Assembly: GCA_963556495.2 (NCBI GenBank)
Contig: OY747700.1
Span: 5,335,020-5,399,019, forward strand
Length of the DNA: 64,000 bases
Reading direction: 5' to 3'
Source: Valencia hispanica
Lineage: Eukaryota; Chordata; Actinopteri; Cyprinodontiformes; Valenciidae
A model generated the notes under the pieces. The model did not search any database. It had not been told where the DNA came from and saw only the letters and a program-made list of their open reading frames with translations. This document shows positions 34,650-46,712 of this stretch, piece by piece (within the stretch, counting starts at the first letter, position 1; every line of letters starts with the position of its first letter). The translations under genes and the position numbers were made by a program.

Positions 34650-36309
34650 ATATGTGCCAGTGTTGTATGAGTGCCTCTTTGCTGTTGCGTATTGAAATAA
34701 ATTCTCGAAACAACTTTATGGCTTACTAGTATTTATTGAGAACTATAATATATTAGCAAATAGAAATTACGAAATTAAATTACAAAAAGTTGAAACAGTA
34801 AACAGTGCAAAAGAATGATGTGCAGTACAAAAAGTTTTTTTTTTCACCATGTGCTCTAAAATAAGCAACATGAGCAACATAGGCATCATTTTAGCCGGGG
34901 TCATGTCTCCACCACTTTTCTAAACCTGATGCGGATTTCTTACACCCACTTGTTCTCCCAGCACAATTTCCACATAATCAGTGTCTGAATGGACTATTAT
35001 TTAAATTACTCAATTGCACTTTCTTATACAGTCGTGGTTTCTTTCTGCGCGGATGCTGCAGCGTTCTTTGCAGTGGATACGTCAAGGTTTTAGTCCGTAT
35101 GCAAACATGTTCAGGTCAGCGTCCCGCAGTGCCGCTGGTTCCCGTTTCAAGATGGAAAAATACATCAATTAAACTGCATGGGTCTGGCTGAAGTTTTTTT
35201 TACTGCAGGTTAAAAAATATGAATTTAATACTTTTGTTTGGTTACGACTCAAAGAGAATGGTGTTGATAAATTGTGTTTGTGGAGAGAGCATGCCGGAAT
35301 ATTCCCCCAGCTTTGCGCTGACAGCAGAATATTCCCGCTATCCTGCGCTGCAGAGAGAGATTCTTTTTCTGCGACGGAATTTGCGATTCAGGAACGGAGA
35401 GCGCAGATAAAGCCAGGGACTGTGGACAGTATTTTGTTTCTGCACAGAGATCTCTGCATCAAATAAATTTCTTCTGTACAATGTTTCAAAGAATTAAAAG
35501 GGACATGATTCATTGTAATATAATTTACAATCAATTGGGGATTGCGTTAATTTTCGTCTTTGATCTGTTTTATAAAGCTGTAGCCTAATGGAAAAATGTA
35601 AAGGCCGTTGTTAGCAGGGCTTCTTACGGTGCGGCAGGAAAATCGAGTGAGAAAATGAAGCAGGACATCACACAAAAGTTCACTTTCTGACGGAACCACC
35701 CCACTACTCCATCAGGTAGTGCGTGCGTTCACAAAAGGAATAGGCCATCTGAAGAGTATTTTGTGTGATGAGCTTTTGCTGTCACTTTATTATGACAACC
35801 TCTATTTATCAGTACAATAATCAGAAACAGCTGTCGACCCGCAAACTAACAGCCGTCCTTTATTGCGAAAGTTTACAATTTACGCCACTGACCACTTGGT
35901 GCCGACGCACAGTCATTTTCAACTTTACGCACAGAGTCTAGGAAACTGAATCAATTCAATTCACAGTTTCTCCACGTAAGGACCCTTTTCTTTGGCCTTC
36001 TGCTTCTCCATTTTTTCTTAATGTTATCTGTAATTTCTCTGTTTAAAAGCGTCATTCCAGTCGTCTTTCCTGCTCCGTCTCTGTGTCGCTCTGACAGTGT
36101 TGCCCATGGCAACCGATAGTGTAGCCTGACAACATGGCCGATGGGCTCAGACCCTGTCCAAATTGTTACGTGTCTTTTCATTCTCGTCACGTGTCTCCTT
36201 AGTCTCAATATCCGCACCCTTGACTTATAGTGCGCATAGCACAAGATGAGCAGCGATCCTCGCTCGCTTCTCAAAACAAAAGTGAAACGGTACTCAGGCC
36301 GTGAGTACG
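34650..36309. other. Inserted block inside the gypsy element, unclassified
   Basis: AT-rich sequence to about 35000, then GC-rich patches (35040-35130, 35290-35420) with repeated GAATATTCCC words. There is no recognisable coding domain. It separates the Gag N terminus from the rest of Gag. Confidence 0.35.
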
Positions 36310-36464
36310 AGCGATGACGCGCACGCGTCTCCCGCAAAACTGCGAGCGGCAGACAGGCAGCGCGAGGCAGATCGTCGATGTGTGCTGCGATCCTCGCTCG
36401 ATCCTTACAACAGAGGTCTGTCTGCCTTTTGCAGTTTTGCCGGAGACGTGAATGCGTCATCGCT
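36310..36464. repeat. GC-rich imperfect hairpin
   Basis: Arms 36310-36357 and 36418-36464 are near-complementary. Each can be read as AGCGATGACGC...GTCTCC...GCAAAACTGC...GGCAGACAG. The spacer is about 60 bp. Confidence 0.75.
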
Positions 36465-36524
36465 AGTGTTGGTCCGGACAGTGGGTTTTGCTGTCCTGCT
36501 TCAGCTCCTTTTATGTGCAGCCTA

Positions 36525-37815
36525 AAGCTTGGTTTATACTTCTGCGTCACGTCAGTCACGTAGGTTACGCCGTAACCACCGTACCCACTGCTGTGTTTAT
36601 ACTTCTGCGTCGCGTCAGTCGCGTAGGTTACGCCGTAACCACCGTACCCACTGCTGTGTTTATACTTCTGCGTCGCGTCAGTCGCGTAGGTTACGCCGTA
36701 ACCACCGTACCCACCGTACCCACTGCTGTGTTTATACTTCTGCGTCGCGTCAGTCGCGTAGGTTACGCCGTACCCACCGTACCCACCGTACCCACCGTAC
36801 CCACCGTACCCACTGCTGTGTTTATACTTCTGCGTCGCGTCAGTCGCGTAGGTTACGCCGTAACCACCGTACCCACCGTACCCACTGCTGTGTTTATACT
36901 TCTGCATCGCGTCAGTCGCGTAGGTTACGCCGTAACCACCGTACCCACTGCTGTGTTTATACTTCTGCTGCGCGTCAGTCGCGTAGGTTACACCGTAACC
37001 GCCGTACCCACTGCTGTGTTTATACTTCTGCTACGCGTCAGTCGCGTAGGTTACGCCGTAACCGCCGTACCCACTGCTGTGTTTATACTTCTGCGTCGCG
37101 TCAGTCGCGTAGGTTACGCCGTAACCGCCGTACACACTGCTGTGTTCATACTTCTGCTTCGCGTCAGTCGCGTAGGTTACACCGTAACCGGCGTACCCAC
37201 TGCTGTGTTTATACTTCTGCTTCGCGTCAGTCGCGTAGGTTACGCCGTAACCGCCGTACCCACTGCTGTGTTTATACTTCTGCGTCGCATCAGTCGCGTA
37301 GGTTACGCCGTAACCGCCGTACATACTGCTGTGTTTATACTTCTGCGTAGGGTTGAAAGCGTTGTGTTGCTGTTTCCTTTCCAGACCTGCAGGTGGCACT
37401 AGGCTGGTATCGGTTGGCAAATTCTACAGGGCGGAGTTTTTCTGATGGTTTGCTTATGTTTGCTTCAGTTCCGGCAAGTATTTCCTGTTTTAGAACAATG
37501 ATGGTGGCCGACTTGGTGCAGTGTCTCAACCGTCTCAACAAAATTGTGGAAGCAGACGAATAAATGATCCTTCTTTTGAACACTTTGCAACGCGAGTAAA
37601 TGAGAAGACGGAGACGTAGAAGATGGTACGTGCGTACATAATCTTACTGACCAATCACAAGGGAGTACTTCCGCGTCTCTGCGTCGCGTCGCCAGGCTGC
37701 ACGTCAGGTCCGAGGAGGTGCCCATCAAGCCTCTGCGGACCTACGCAGAGGCTACGGCGGTTACGGCGTACCCTATGCGAGGGACACGATGCAGAAGTAT
37801 AAACCGGCCTTAACA
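36525..37815. mobile_element. DNA-transposon-like element with amplified terminal repeat
   Basis: The left end reads GCTTGGTTTATACTTCTGCG. The right end, reversed, reads GGCCGGTTTATACTTCTGCA, so the ends are inverted repeats. Inside are the 63-bp array (36530-37350) and 37350-37735 with no transposase. A shorter related piece with AGTTTATACTTCTCCGTC occurs at 16915-17030. The family is unassigned, though it may be hAT-like. Confidence 0.55.
36530..37350. repeat. 63-bp minisatellite with 9-bp subrepeats
   Basis: About twelve units start TTTATACTTCTGCG, then CGTCAGTCGCGTAGG, TTACGCCGTAACC and CCGTACCCACTGC. Some units carry extra tandem copies of CCGTACCCA. Because 63 and 9 are multiples of three, long frames stay open on both strands (36488-37402 +, 36529-37350 +, 35951-36907 -). 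Their low-complexity products are not evidence of genes. Confidence 0.95.
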
Positions 37816-38415
37816 AGTTTTTGCGCACCTGCAACAAAGCAGCTGCATTGCTGCGCTCCTCCTCCTGACTTAGTGTGTGTCTGACAGGGTGGGGGGCGTG
37901 ACATCACGATGGTGGCTCTCCATCGTGACATCGTCCATCGGCACAACCCTACTTCCCATCCCTCCAGAACAGGAGCACCTGGAGAACTGGCTAAAACAAG
38001 CTAGGCTGATGATGGAAGAATCAGATAAGCCTGACCTAGAGAAAAAAAAATAGAATAACAGAGACTGTCAAAGGCCCTGGACATCTTTCAGGCTGTGAGA
38101 TTCAATAATCCAGATGCAACACCCACAGAGAATTTAAATGTTATTGAGAACACCTTTGGCACCACACAGACAGGAGGAGAACTCTACTTTTCGTTCCGAA
38201 TGATCTGCCAACACCAAGCTGAAAAACTAAGTTTCTGAGAGGAATGGAAAGAGTACTAAATAAATAAAGTGGTCCAAAAAGGGGGTCAGCCACTTACCTC
38301 CGAAGATAATGCAAATATTGATCAACTCATTAAAGGTGCCAAAAAGTCTGACATGATGTTTTTAAGTCTTAGGCTATGAGAAAGAAGAAGTGCCCCACCA
38401 ACATTTCTGGAGCTT

Positions 38416-39231
38416 TTGAATGATATACGCATGGAGGAGGAACATGAGGCTTCCCGATGGCGATTCAATCCCTCTAAATTTGTGCATGTCAAAAGTACTG
38501 CTGCAGGTGTTACTGAGGCACAAAATCTTGGAATGGAGATTGAAAGGCTGAGATCACAAGTTCTTGAACTTAAAGCCTTATCTCTGTCACAGCATTCATC
38601 TCCTCCTGAACCCCAACCTGCAGTTCAGACAGAAATGGGCAACTCCTCGGAGGACAGGAGTATACAAGCTCTCAAGGAAGAGGTTGAAAAACTAAGAAAA
38701 CAAGTCTCTGTGATGTCAGTTAAGTCTACTGCAGTTCCCAAAGAACCTTCACACCATAAAGACTCCTCTCCACCATATGATGTATCAGGAGCAGCAATTC
38801 ACAGAGAACCCTTTGACATATTTTGTTATCGTTGTGGCGAAGATGAGCACATCTCCACAAAATGTACATCACCAGAAAACTATCCAAAAGTCATACAGAA
38901 GCTGATTCATCCCCAGAGGAGGAGTAAGCCAGGCCAAAGACACACCAGTAGTTGTTTTGATGTGAAAAATGCTAATGTGGGGAGGAGTGCGGTCAGTCTG
39001 CAGGCCAATGATCTACCCAATGGACTTATGGGACCACCCTTTACTGCCCAAGTGAAAGTAGATGGAACAGCTAGTACTGCACTCTTGGATAGTGGCCCCC
39101 AGGTGACAATCATTTTTGACAGCTGGTATAACACTTATCACAGGCTGATAAACAGGCTGTTGGTAAATGTATCGAAGACATTAATGATTTATTTACCATA
39201 TGTAGCAAAAAGACAACAAAAATCAACGTAA
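38416..39231 (+). pseudogene. Gypsy Gag C terminus and protease remnant
   Basis: 271 codons. A coiled-coil-like stretch lies near residues 38-105. A CCHC zinc knuckle CYRCGEDEHISTKC follows near residue 137. An aspartic-protease start (ASTALLDSGPQVTIIFDSW) lies near residue 218, in which the usual DTG/DSG is DSG. After about 39125 the frame runs into foreign AT-rich sequence. Confidence 0.8.
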
Positions 39232-39281
39232 GCATGAGCTATCCGTTACTTCATGTGTGATTTGGTTTTTCATAACAAGAA

Positions 39282-39700
39282 AATCCCTAAAATAAATTTC
39301 TGGCGTATTTTCCCAAAGTAGGAATTGTAGTATGATCAAGGGGAGATGGTTTATATATCCTGTGAATTTGGTGGCACTACAGCATGTAATAATGTAGTTG
39401 TTGCACATTTAGTACGTTTTTGAATGCTAAAATATCACCAAAATGAATTTTGAGCCTATTTTACCAAAGTATGAATTTTAGTATGAACAAGGGGAGACGA
39501 TATATGTGTGCTATGAGTTTCCTGGTACTACAACATGTAATTTGTTGTTGCACATTCTATTAGTTTTTTGAGTGATAAAAAAATTCCTAAAATTACTTAT
39601 GAAACATTTAAACAACTATGTGTTACATTACATAGTTATTTAAATGATCGTTGTTCTTAAGATCTTAAGATCATTGATCTTACTACAGTAAGATCAATGG
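39282..39700 (+). repeat. About 148-bp tandem repeat, nearly three copies
   Basis: Copies begin near 39282, 39429 and 39578. They share CCAAAGTA.GAATT, AGTATGA.CAAGGGGAGA and CTAC..CATGTAAT. They are diverged, so the duplication is old. Confidence 0.7.
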
Positions 39701-39717
39701 GAAAGGGTTTATATTTG

Positions 39718-39721
<4 letters not shown>

Positions 39722-39762
<41 letters not shown>

Positions 39763-39764
39763 TA
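39722..39764. repeat. (TA)n microsatellite
   Basis: Pure TA repeat with one C interruption near the right end. Confidence 0.95.
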
Positions 39765-40529
39765 CAATTTTGTTGACAGTACACTTGTCCTATGTGAAGG
39801 AATTGAATATTTCGTAGTCGTATTTTTTCGGTGTTGCAATTTGTAGACGGTCCCTGCACATACGCGCACCAGCAGGGTCTGTATAGAGGCCAATGCAATT
39901 CCCCGCGTTGAGGACGGCTCGTTTTGAGGAAAATACGATTCAAATCGAATCAAATACGAATGCAACTCACAGTCTACCTTGCTGTGATTGCACTGATGTG
40001 TCGGTTTTGTAATAGCAATGCTCCGATGATAAGTTATTGATCTGCAAAAGCCGAATCTGTGAATATTTTTCTAACTTTTCGGGAGCTTATTCTTCTTTTT
40101 CCCCCAAAAGACGTCGTCATCTGTCATTGGCTGTTTGGCTTGCCAGTATGCAGTCTCCTGGTTGGCCGTTAGTGGCACGAATTTGACTGGCCTGTAATCT
40201 AAAAAACGTTTTGTGGTTGTAGGTTTTTGTTTTGTGAGCTCGTAGGTGCAGTGTTGCACACGAGCCCGAGATGTCTCACTCGTACAGATATTTTGTATGG
40301 CGAAACTTTTACGGGTACAAATTGAATTTGCACACACACAGAAGAAAAAAAAATCACAACTAAGAAACTGATCTGCATGTTTGCAAATAGTATTTCTGCA
40401 GACAAAGGTTTCTTGCACAGCCACAAAATGTTTCTGCGGGTTCAGATTTTTTTTACAAGCACGACTTGTTTTATACAACTACAAACCATCTTTTCACATG
40501 CAAAAGTCTTTTTGCAGCACAAATGGTCT

Positions 40530-40993
40530 GTGGCATGATATTGAACCCATTGAAACAACCCACTGATCTTCCCTCACTGAAATCCTTTCTAGGATTCTGT
40601 GGATATTATCGTAGTTTCATAAAAACGTATTCAATCATTGTTAGGCCACTAACAGAACTGTGCAAAGGATATCCTCCAACCCAAAAGAGGTGGAAAACAG
40701 CAAAGACTGCTGTAAACGCCTATTACAAAGTCAATGAACTGTTTGGGGAGAGATGGGATGAAAGCTGCACAGAGGCTTTCCAGCAGGTCCTTAAATGCCT
40801 CACCATTGCACCTGTTTTAGTATTTGCTGACCCGTCAAAACTCTATTTGCTACAGGTAGATGCAAGTTTTCATGGTCTGGGGGCGGTGCTATATCCTGAG
40901 GGATTGAGGCCAGTTGCTTTTGCCAGCAGAAAGCTCCGCTCTTCTGAGAAGAACTATCCAGTACACCAGCTAGAATTCCTTGGATTCAAGTAG
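40530..40993 (+). pseudogene. Gypsy RT end and RNase H remnant
   Basis: Reads SFLGFCGYYRSFI (RT thumb), then VLVFADPSKLYLLQVDASFHG with the RNase H aspartate in VDAS. LRPVAFASRKL and YPVHQLEFL follow. A stop occurs at 40992. The catalytic RT palm upstream is missing. Confidence 0.8.
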
Positions 40994-41547
40994 GCCGTAG
41001 TGGATAAATTTCATGATTATTTGTATGGAGTGGAATTTGTTGTAAGGACAGATAACAACCCCTTACATATATTCTTACCACCGCCAATCTGAAAGCCACA
41101 GGTCACCGCTGGTTTGCTGGTATTTCAACATTATAACTTCACCCTAAAGTATCGGCCAGGTTCTAGGAACAGTGATGCCGATGATTGTCCCACAACCCTG
41201 TTTCTGATGACAGGACAGGGTTTAGGAGTTTGACCCCTGACAGTGTTAAAGCACTCTGTAAGCAAGTATCCAGAGACAAGTCTGCTGACTTCCTCAGCTA
41301 CGCAGAATCTCTCTGTGTTTCTCCAACCGCCATACCAGAGTTTTATGCTTTTCCAACACGTCTCGATCTGGGCTGTTTGATTCAGATGAGCAGGACAGAT
41401 CTCATTTGAGCTCAAGACCAAGACCCAGTGATCGCATTGGTGAAAAAATCCTTAAGTGGAGGACCAGCATTCTCACCTGAGACGTGTACTGATCAGGGGG
41501 CCATCTTCCTGCAAAGAGAGGCAAGTAAACTAGTCATGGTGGATTGA

Positions 41548-42290
41548 TTGCTCCACAGAAAGATTACACAGCCACTCGGAGCAGAAGTGCGTCAACTTGT
41601 TCTACCAAGAGAACATTTTCCCATGTTGCTCCGATCCCTCCATGATGAATCATGCCACCTTGGAGTGGATAAGACAGTTCAGTTAATTCACTACAGATTT
41701 TACTGGCCTAAGTTGGGGTTAGAGGTGAAGCAGTACGTGAAAACATGTAGTAGATGCATCACACGTAAAGCACTGCGACAACGAGCAGCTCCTTTAAATC
41801 AGATCACCAGCAGAGGGCCACTAGATTTAGTGTGCATTGTAGTCTGATTCTAAAGGGTATGCAAATATTCTTGTAGTGATCATTTTTGCAAGGTACGCTC
41901 AGGCGTTTCCAGCTGAAGACCAGAAAGCATCCACAGTTGCAAAGATCTTCTGTCAGCCTTTCTTTGTTCACTATAGACTTCGCGCACGGATACATTCTGA
42001 TCAGGGAAGTGATTTCAAAAGCAATCTTCTGAAAAAGTTGGGGATCCAAAAGTCTAGAACATCTTATCATCCTCAGGGAGATCCTCAACCAGGGAGATTT
42101 AACCGAATGCTGTTATCCATGTTGGGGACTCTGGATCCCAAACAGAAGCACAGATGGAGTCAAACATTAGTCAGCTTGTGCATGCCTATAATTTGACACA
42201 AAATGATGCAACCAGATATCACCCTATCTCCTGATGTTCAGGAGGGAGGCACGTCTGCCGGTAGACATCTGCTTTGGAGTATCGGATGAA
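41548..42290 (+). pseudogene. Gypsy integrase remnant
   Basis: A zinc-binding HHCC region lies at 41640-41760 (H...H, then CSRCITRK). A core piece at 41876-42196 has HSDQGSDFKSNLL (second catalytic D) and SYHPQGDPQPGRFNR. Stops interrupt the frame near 41845 and 42195. The first core aspartate region is damaged. Confidence 0.8.
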
Positions 42291-42426
42291 ACAGCACCTA
42301 AATTGTTCTTATTTTACGTTTGAAGACTAATTTTAAAATGTAAGGGTATTGCCCGTATTTAAGTTTTTTGCTCATTTTTAGTATCTGGTAGCATAAATTG
42401 TTGCTGAACATCTATTTATCAAGTTC

Positions 42427-42945
42427 GTCCATCCATCCATCCATCCATCCATCTTCTGCTTATCCGGGGTCGGGTCGCGGGGGCAGCAGCTTAAGCACAG
42501 AGACCCAGACTTCCCTCTCCCCAGCCACTTGTTCCAGCTCCTCAGGAGGAATCCCAAGGCGCTCCCAGAACAGCCGAGAAACATAGTCCCTCCAGCGTGT
42601 CCTGGGCCTTCCCCTGGGCCTCCTCCCGGTGGGACGTGCCTGAAACACCTCACCAGGGAGGCGTCCAGGAGGCATCCTGACCAGATGCCTTAGCCACCTC
42701 AATTGACTCCTCTCGATGTGGAGAAGCAGCGGCTCTACTCTGAGCCCCCTCCGGATGACTGAGGTTCTCACCTTATCTCTAAGGGAGAGCCCAGACACTC
42801 TGCGGAGGAAACTCATTTCAGCCGCTTGCATCCGTGATCTCGTTCTTTCGGTCACCACCCAGAGTTCGTGACCATAGATGAGGGTAGGAACGTAGATCGA
42901 CCGGTAAATATACTGAACACGTCCTACTTTCATAGTTCAAACCTC
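42427..42945 (-). mobile_element. RTE/Rex3-like LINE 3' fragment
   Basis: The minus-strand frame 42460-42933 (157 codons) encodes the post-RT region with PTLIYGHELWV, SQLRWLRHLVRMP, RPRGRPRTRWRDYV and the terminal LLPPRPDPG. The 3' tail is (GGAT)n, seen as CATC repeats at 42427-42453. The clade assignment rests on these motifs only. Confidence 0.75.
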
Positions 42946-42959
42946 ATCCATCTTCTGTT

Positions 42960-45420
42960 AGCTTTTATCATTTTTCAGCCTTAGTATGACTACTTTACAA
43001 GTGGGGCAAACAGTAATACAAAGCATGAATACTATACAATGGAGGAGGAAACAACAATACAAAAATAAAGAAAGAATAGAAAATAAACAAATAAAAGCGT
43101 GGAGATGACTACAGTTCTGGCGTTGCCTACACTATTAATGACCATCTCTTATCAAATATATCTGTTTTCAACTGTAATTTTGCCGTGATTTTCTCCATGG
43201 TGAACACATTTTTTACCCTGTCTCTCCATTGCGTTATGCTTGGAGGCTGTGGTTTTAACCAGGAGGCTGTTATTGTCTTTTTTGCTATCAGCAGCAGGAT
43301 TCTCAATATTTAAAGTTCTTATCTGTCATATTGTCAGGCACTATACCCAGAATGTAAAGTGCTGGTTCCATAGGGAGTTCAATACCCATTATCAGTTTAA
43401 TCTCCTTTTGAATATTCTTCAAAAAATCCTGTATTCTTGGGCAATCCCAAAATATCTGAGTGGAGTCACCTACTGCTCCACACTCCCTCCAGCACAGATT
43501 AGTTGTATTGCTATATTTTGATGTAATAAACGGGGCATAAAAGTAACGCATCTTGACTTTCCAATCAAATTCTCTCCATGTTGGGCTATTAGTTAATTTA
43601 TGTCCCTCTTTAAATGTTTCCTCCCATTCTTCTTCTGTTATTATAATATTTGCTTCCAGCTCCCATCGTTCTTTAATATCTAAGTTGTTATACTCAGATT
43701 TGTGCTGTAATGCTTTATAGATTTTGGATATGACCCCTTTCTTTGAATTATCCTCCTAGTGTGACCAAAATATTTCCTCTAATTACGATGGTGTCTTACA
43801 AATTTTCTCCCATTCCTGGTGTTTCTGTAGATAATCTCTTAGCTGGAAGAATTTGTAAAAGTCATGAGCTGGTAAGTTAAATTCTTTTTGAAGTTGTGTG
43901 AATGATTTAATTGTTTGTCCCTGAAACATTTGTTCAATATATATTAATCCCTTGTTAGTCCATTTGTTCAATCCTGAATCCATGACAGATGGTACAAAGT
44001 CTGGGTTCTTTGCTCCCCTAGTAGCCCTGCCTACAGAATTTGACAGTTTCAGGTTCTTTCGTATTGACGACCAAGTTTACATTGTTTCCCTGATCCATTC
44101 ATTACCCATCCCGAGTGTCTTCCAGGCCTTTTCGTTCAGAAACTGGAGTGATTCTAAAGATACATTTTGACATACATATTGCTCCATCTCCACCCATATC
44201 GAGTCTTTCTCTTTAGTGGTCCACATAGTCAAGGCTCTGAGTTGTGGTGCCCAATAGTAATTTCTTAAATTAGGTAAGTTCAACCCTCCCTTCTCTTTTC
44301 TCCTGAGAAATGTCTTGTATTTAATTCTTGCTTTTTTAGTTCGCCACAAGAATTTTGATATGATTTTGTCCAGTTTTTTAAGAAAGGCTCCAGAGATCAC
44401 AATAGGCAAGGACTGAAATTAAACAGCAATCTTGGCAGTATATTCATTCTTACTGCTTCTACTCTTCCCAGCAGAGTCAGTGGTAAAATTTCCCATCTAA
44501 CCTAATCATCTTTTATCTCAGTTATCAGTTTCCCATAGTTAGCTTCAAATAGTTTAGCTATATCAGGAGTGATAATTGTGCCCAGGTATCTAAACTCTCT
44601 TTCGATCCATTTAAATTGGACCTTTTCTTTAAGTTCCCCTGGACAATCCCCTGAGAGCATCATAGCTATTGATTTGGCTTCATTTGTCGAATACCCTAAT
44701 ATTTCACCATATTCTCTCAGGTTGTCTAGTAGAGCTGGTATAGACGTGGAGGGTTCGCTGATATGTGTTAATAAATCTTCCGCAAATAACGATGTTTTGT
44801 GTTCTATGTCCCCTTCCTCTTTTATTCTTTTTATGTTTTTATTTTGTCTCATTGACTCTGCTAACGGTTCCATACTTGCAGCAAACAGCAGCGGGCTTAG
44901 GCAATCTCCTTGCCTGACTCCTCTTTGAGGTAGAAAAATTCTGACCAGCAACCATTGACTCAGATCTGTGATTTGGGATTTTTATAAATGTTGAATGGAA
45001 CCCAAAAAACCTCCAATGTTCGATCAAAGAAGTTCCACTTCACGCGGTCAAACGCCTTTTGTGCATCCAGGCTAAGCAGCATGGTAGGTTGGTGGTTATT
45101 TTTAGTGCACGATGTAAGGTTTAATGTTCTCCTGATATTGTTAGCCCCTTGTCTCCCTGTGGTAAACCCGGTTTGATCTGGTTTGATTAATTTAGTTAAA
45201 TGCTGTTGCAATCTATGTGCTAGTATGCTTGTTAATATTTTTACGTCATTTCAGAGCAAACTGACAGGTCTAAATCCCTCACATGAGCTTGCATCTTTGC
45301 CCTCCTTATGTATCATGGAAATTATGGCATCTGACCAGGTACCTGGGGGATCTCCTGCTCCTACCTGCGTCGTAGCTACCTTGGAATTTATTAACCCAAT
45401 TAGACACCCCACCAGTTAAT
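42960..45420 (-). mobile_element. L1-type LINE, 5'-truncated and decayed
   Basis: RT blocks occur in minus-strand order. They are PDQTGFTTGRQG and LSLDAQKAFDRVKW (44960-45211), then RGVRQGDCLSPLLFA, FAEDLL (in place of YADD) and GYSTNEAKS (44502-44951). The post-RT part is at 44077-44409 (FLWRTKKARI, GGLNLPNLRNYYWA), and C-terminal pieces are at 43303-43551 and 43783-43983. Frameshifts separate the pieces, so it is inactive. Confidence 0.85.
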
Positions 45421-45837
45421 ACTGGTCTTAGCAATGGGGTGCTACACTGAAACCAGCCCGTCTGGTACCAACAACCACTGCATGTTCAAAAGTCACTTAA
45501 ACTGTCTTCCTCCTCATCCTGATGCTGATCAATCATATCCAGATCTCTGAATGCCTTGAGTTGACTGATTTGCTCCTTGTGTTAACAAGCAACAGGTGTA
45601 CCTAATAAAGTGGCTGGTAAGTATAGTGTCTACTGATTTGCATATTGGTGTATAAATGTGTGTGAGTGCAAATGGGTCAAGTGTAAAGCACTTTGAGTGA
45701 TTAGTATGACTAGAAAAGCGCTATGTAAGTTCACCATTTACCCTTCTGTGGACAGTAACTCCAGTTTATTCGTGGAAGATCCGTCTATTCACTAAGTTTG
45801 TCTATAGGTATCTTTGGAAGATTCTTTTTTTTTTTTT
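45421..45837. other. Transposon ends, no gene
   Basis: 45590-45615 holds GTGTACCTAATAAAGTGGC, a word typical of a fish DNA-transposon end. 45690-45740 (AAAGCGCTATGTAAG) looks like a LINE tail. Neither is complete. Confidence 0.4.
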
Positions 45838-46323
45838 TTAATCCCATTAGTCCCTAGCTCCCATTTTGTCCCATTATTATTAATTATTATCTCCCATTAT
45901 GAATCACCCAGTTCCAGTCCTGGGGTTCCACTCTCCCTCCATCAGCCCCGGGAGGGCCTCGCACTGAAACCCAAGCCTCCTTCATGCTTGGGCAGTGAGC
46001 TGACCCTTCTTTTCACCTGATGAGGCGGGGTTTCCCTGGCTGGACGTAGCGCGTGGAAGTCAGCCAGATCCGCCCCGGCCGGCCAGGAGGAGGCAGTATA
46101 TAGCCCCATGTTTTTGCTCACATTAGCTGCTCAAGGGAACACGGGGAGAACATGCGAACTCCACACAGAAAGGCCCTTTCACCAACCCCACCCAGGGTGT
46201 GGGTACCGATGATGCAGGGTAACAAACACACCCTCAGCACCCACAGTGTCCCGGCGGTAATTGAACCCAGGACCTTCTAGCTGTGAGGTGAGCTGCTCTA
46301 CCAGCTGCGCCACCGTGGCCCCT
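45838..46323 (-). mobile_element. Long tRNA-derived SINE, copy B
   Basis: Same family and orientation as 5940-6434. The tRNA head is at the right end (GGTTCAATTACCGCC on the minus strand), and it has the same CCAGGAGGAGGCAGTAT body word. Small internal deletions are present near 46105. Confidence 0.85.
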
Positions 46324-46712
46324 GTATCTTTGGAAGATTCAACACCTAGTAATGCTACTTGGTTTGCAAAGCAGGCAATCCTCAAGCACCATTCATTTTC
46401 CATGACGCTGATTGGCTGAACCCCCAAGAGCAGGGGATAAAGGAGACCATGGATGTTGGCTTCTGCAATAATGCCCAGATGGTTTCCACTACGTGTATTA
46501 ATGCATATTAAGGTACATTCGATGTTTGAACTATTAAAATAGGGACTAAAAAGTAGGGCTGGGCAATATAAAAGCTATAAGGTAGAAATTAAATAAATTT
46601 TACCAAAAGTAGAGATTCTGACTTACTGACTAACCGCGATTGCGCATTTTGATGTCTTTAAGGAGGATAAATACTGATGTTCAGTGTTCGTCTTTACACT
46701 ACAAATTGCAAG
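46324..46712. other. Unclassified AT-rich sequence
   Basis: No exon or repeat family recognised. Confidence 0.3.

Larger units (their letters stand above)
39232..40529. other. AT-rich block replacing the gypsy RT region
   Basis: Contains a tandem repeat of about 148 bp (39282-39700) and a (TA)n run. The remaining sequence (39765-40529) has no recognised feature. Confidence 0.5.
34175..42368 (+). mobile_element. Ty3/gypsy element with PNMA-like Gag, split by later sequence
   Basis: Matching terminal pieces (34180-34260 and 42288-42368, sharing CACCTAAATT and TTTTAAAATGTAAG) bracket a gag-pol relic. Parts in order are as follows: Gag N terminus at 34401-34646, Gag centre from about 37960, zinc knuckle and protease at 38416-39231, RT thumb and RNase H at 40530-40993, and integrase at 41548-42290. 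Foreign or rearranged blocks lie at about 34650-37900 and 39180-40520, and most of the RT palm is missing. Frames contain stops and shifts, so it is dead. Confidence 0.8.

Noticed and set aside
35951..37402. Long frames encoding YGGYG-rich or VPTAVFILL-rich proteins
   Set aside because: Open on both strands and in several frames because the repeat unit is 63 bp plus 9-bp steps. They look like artefacts.
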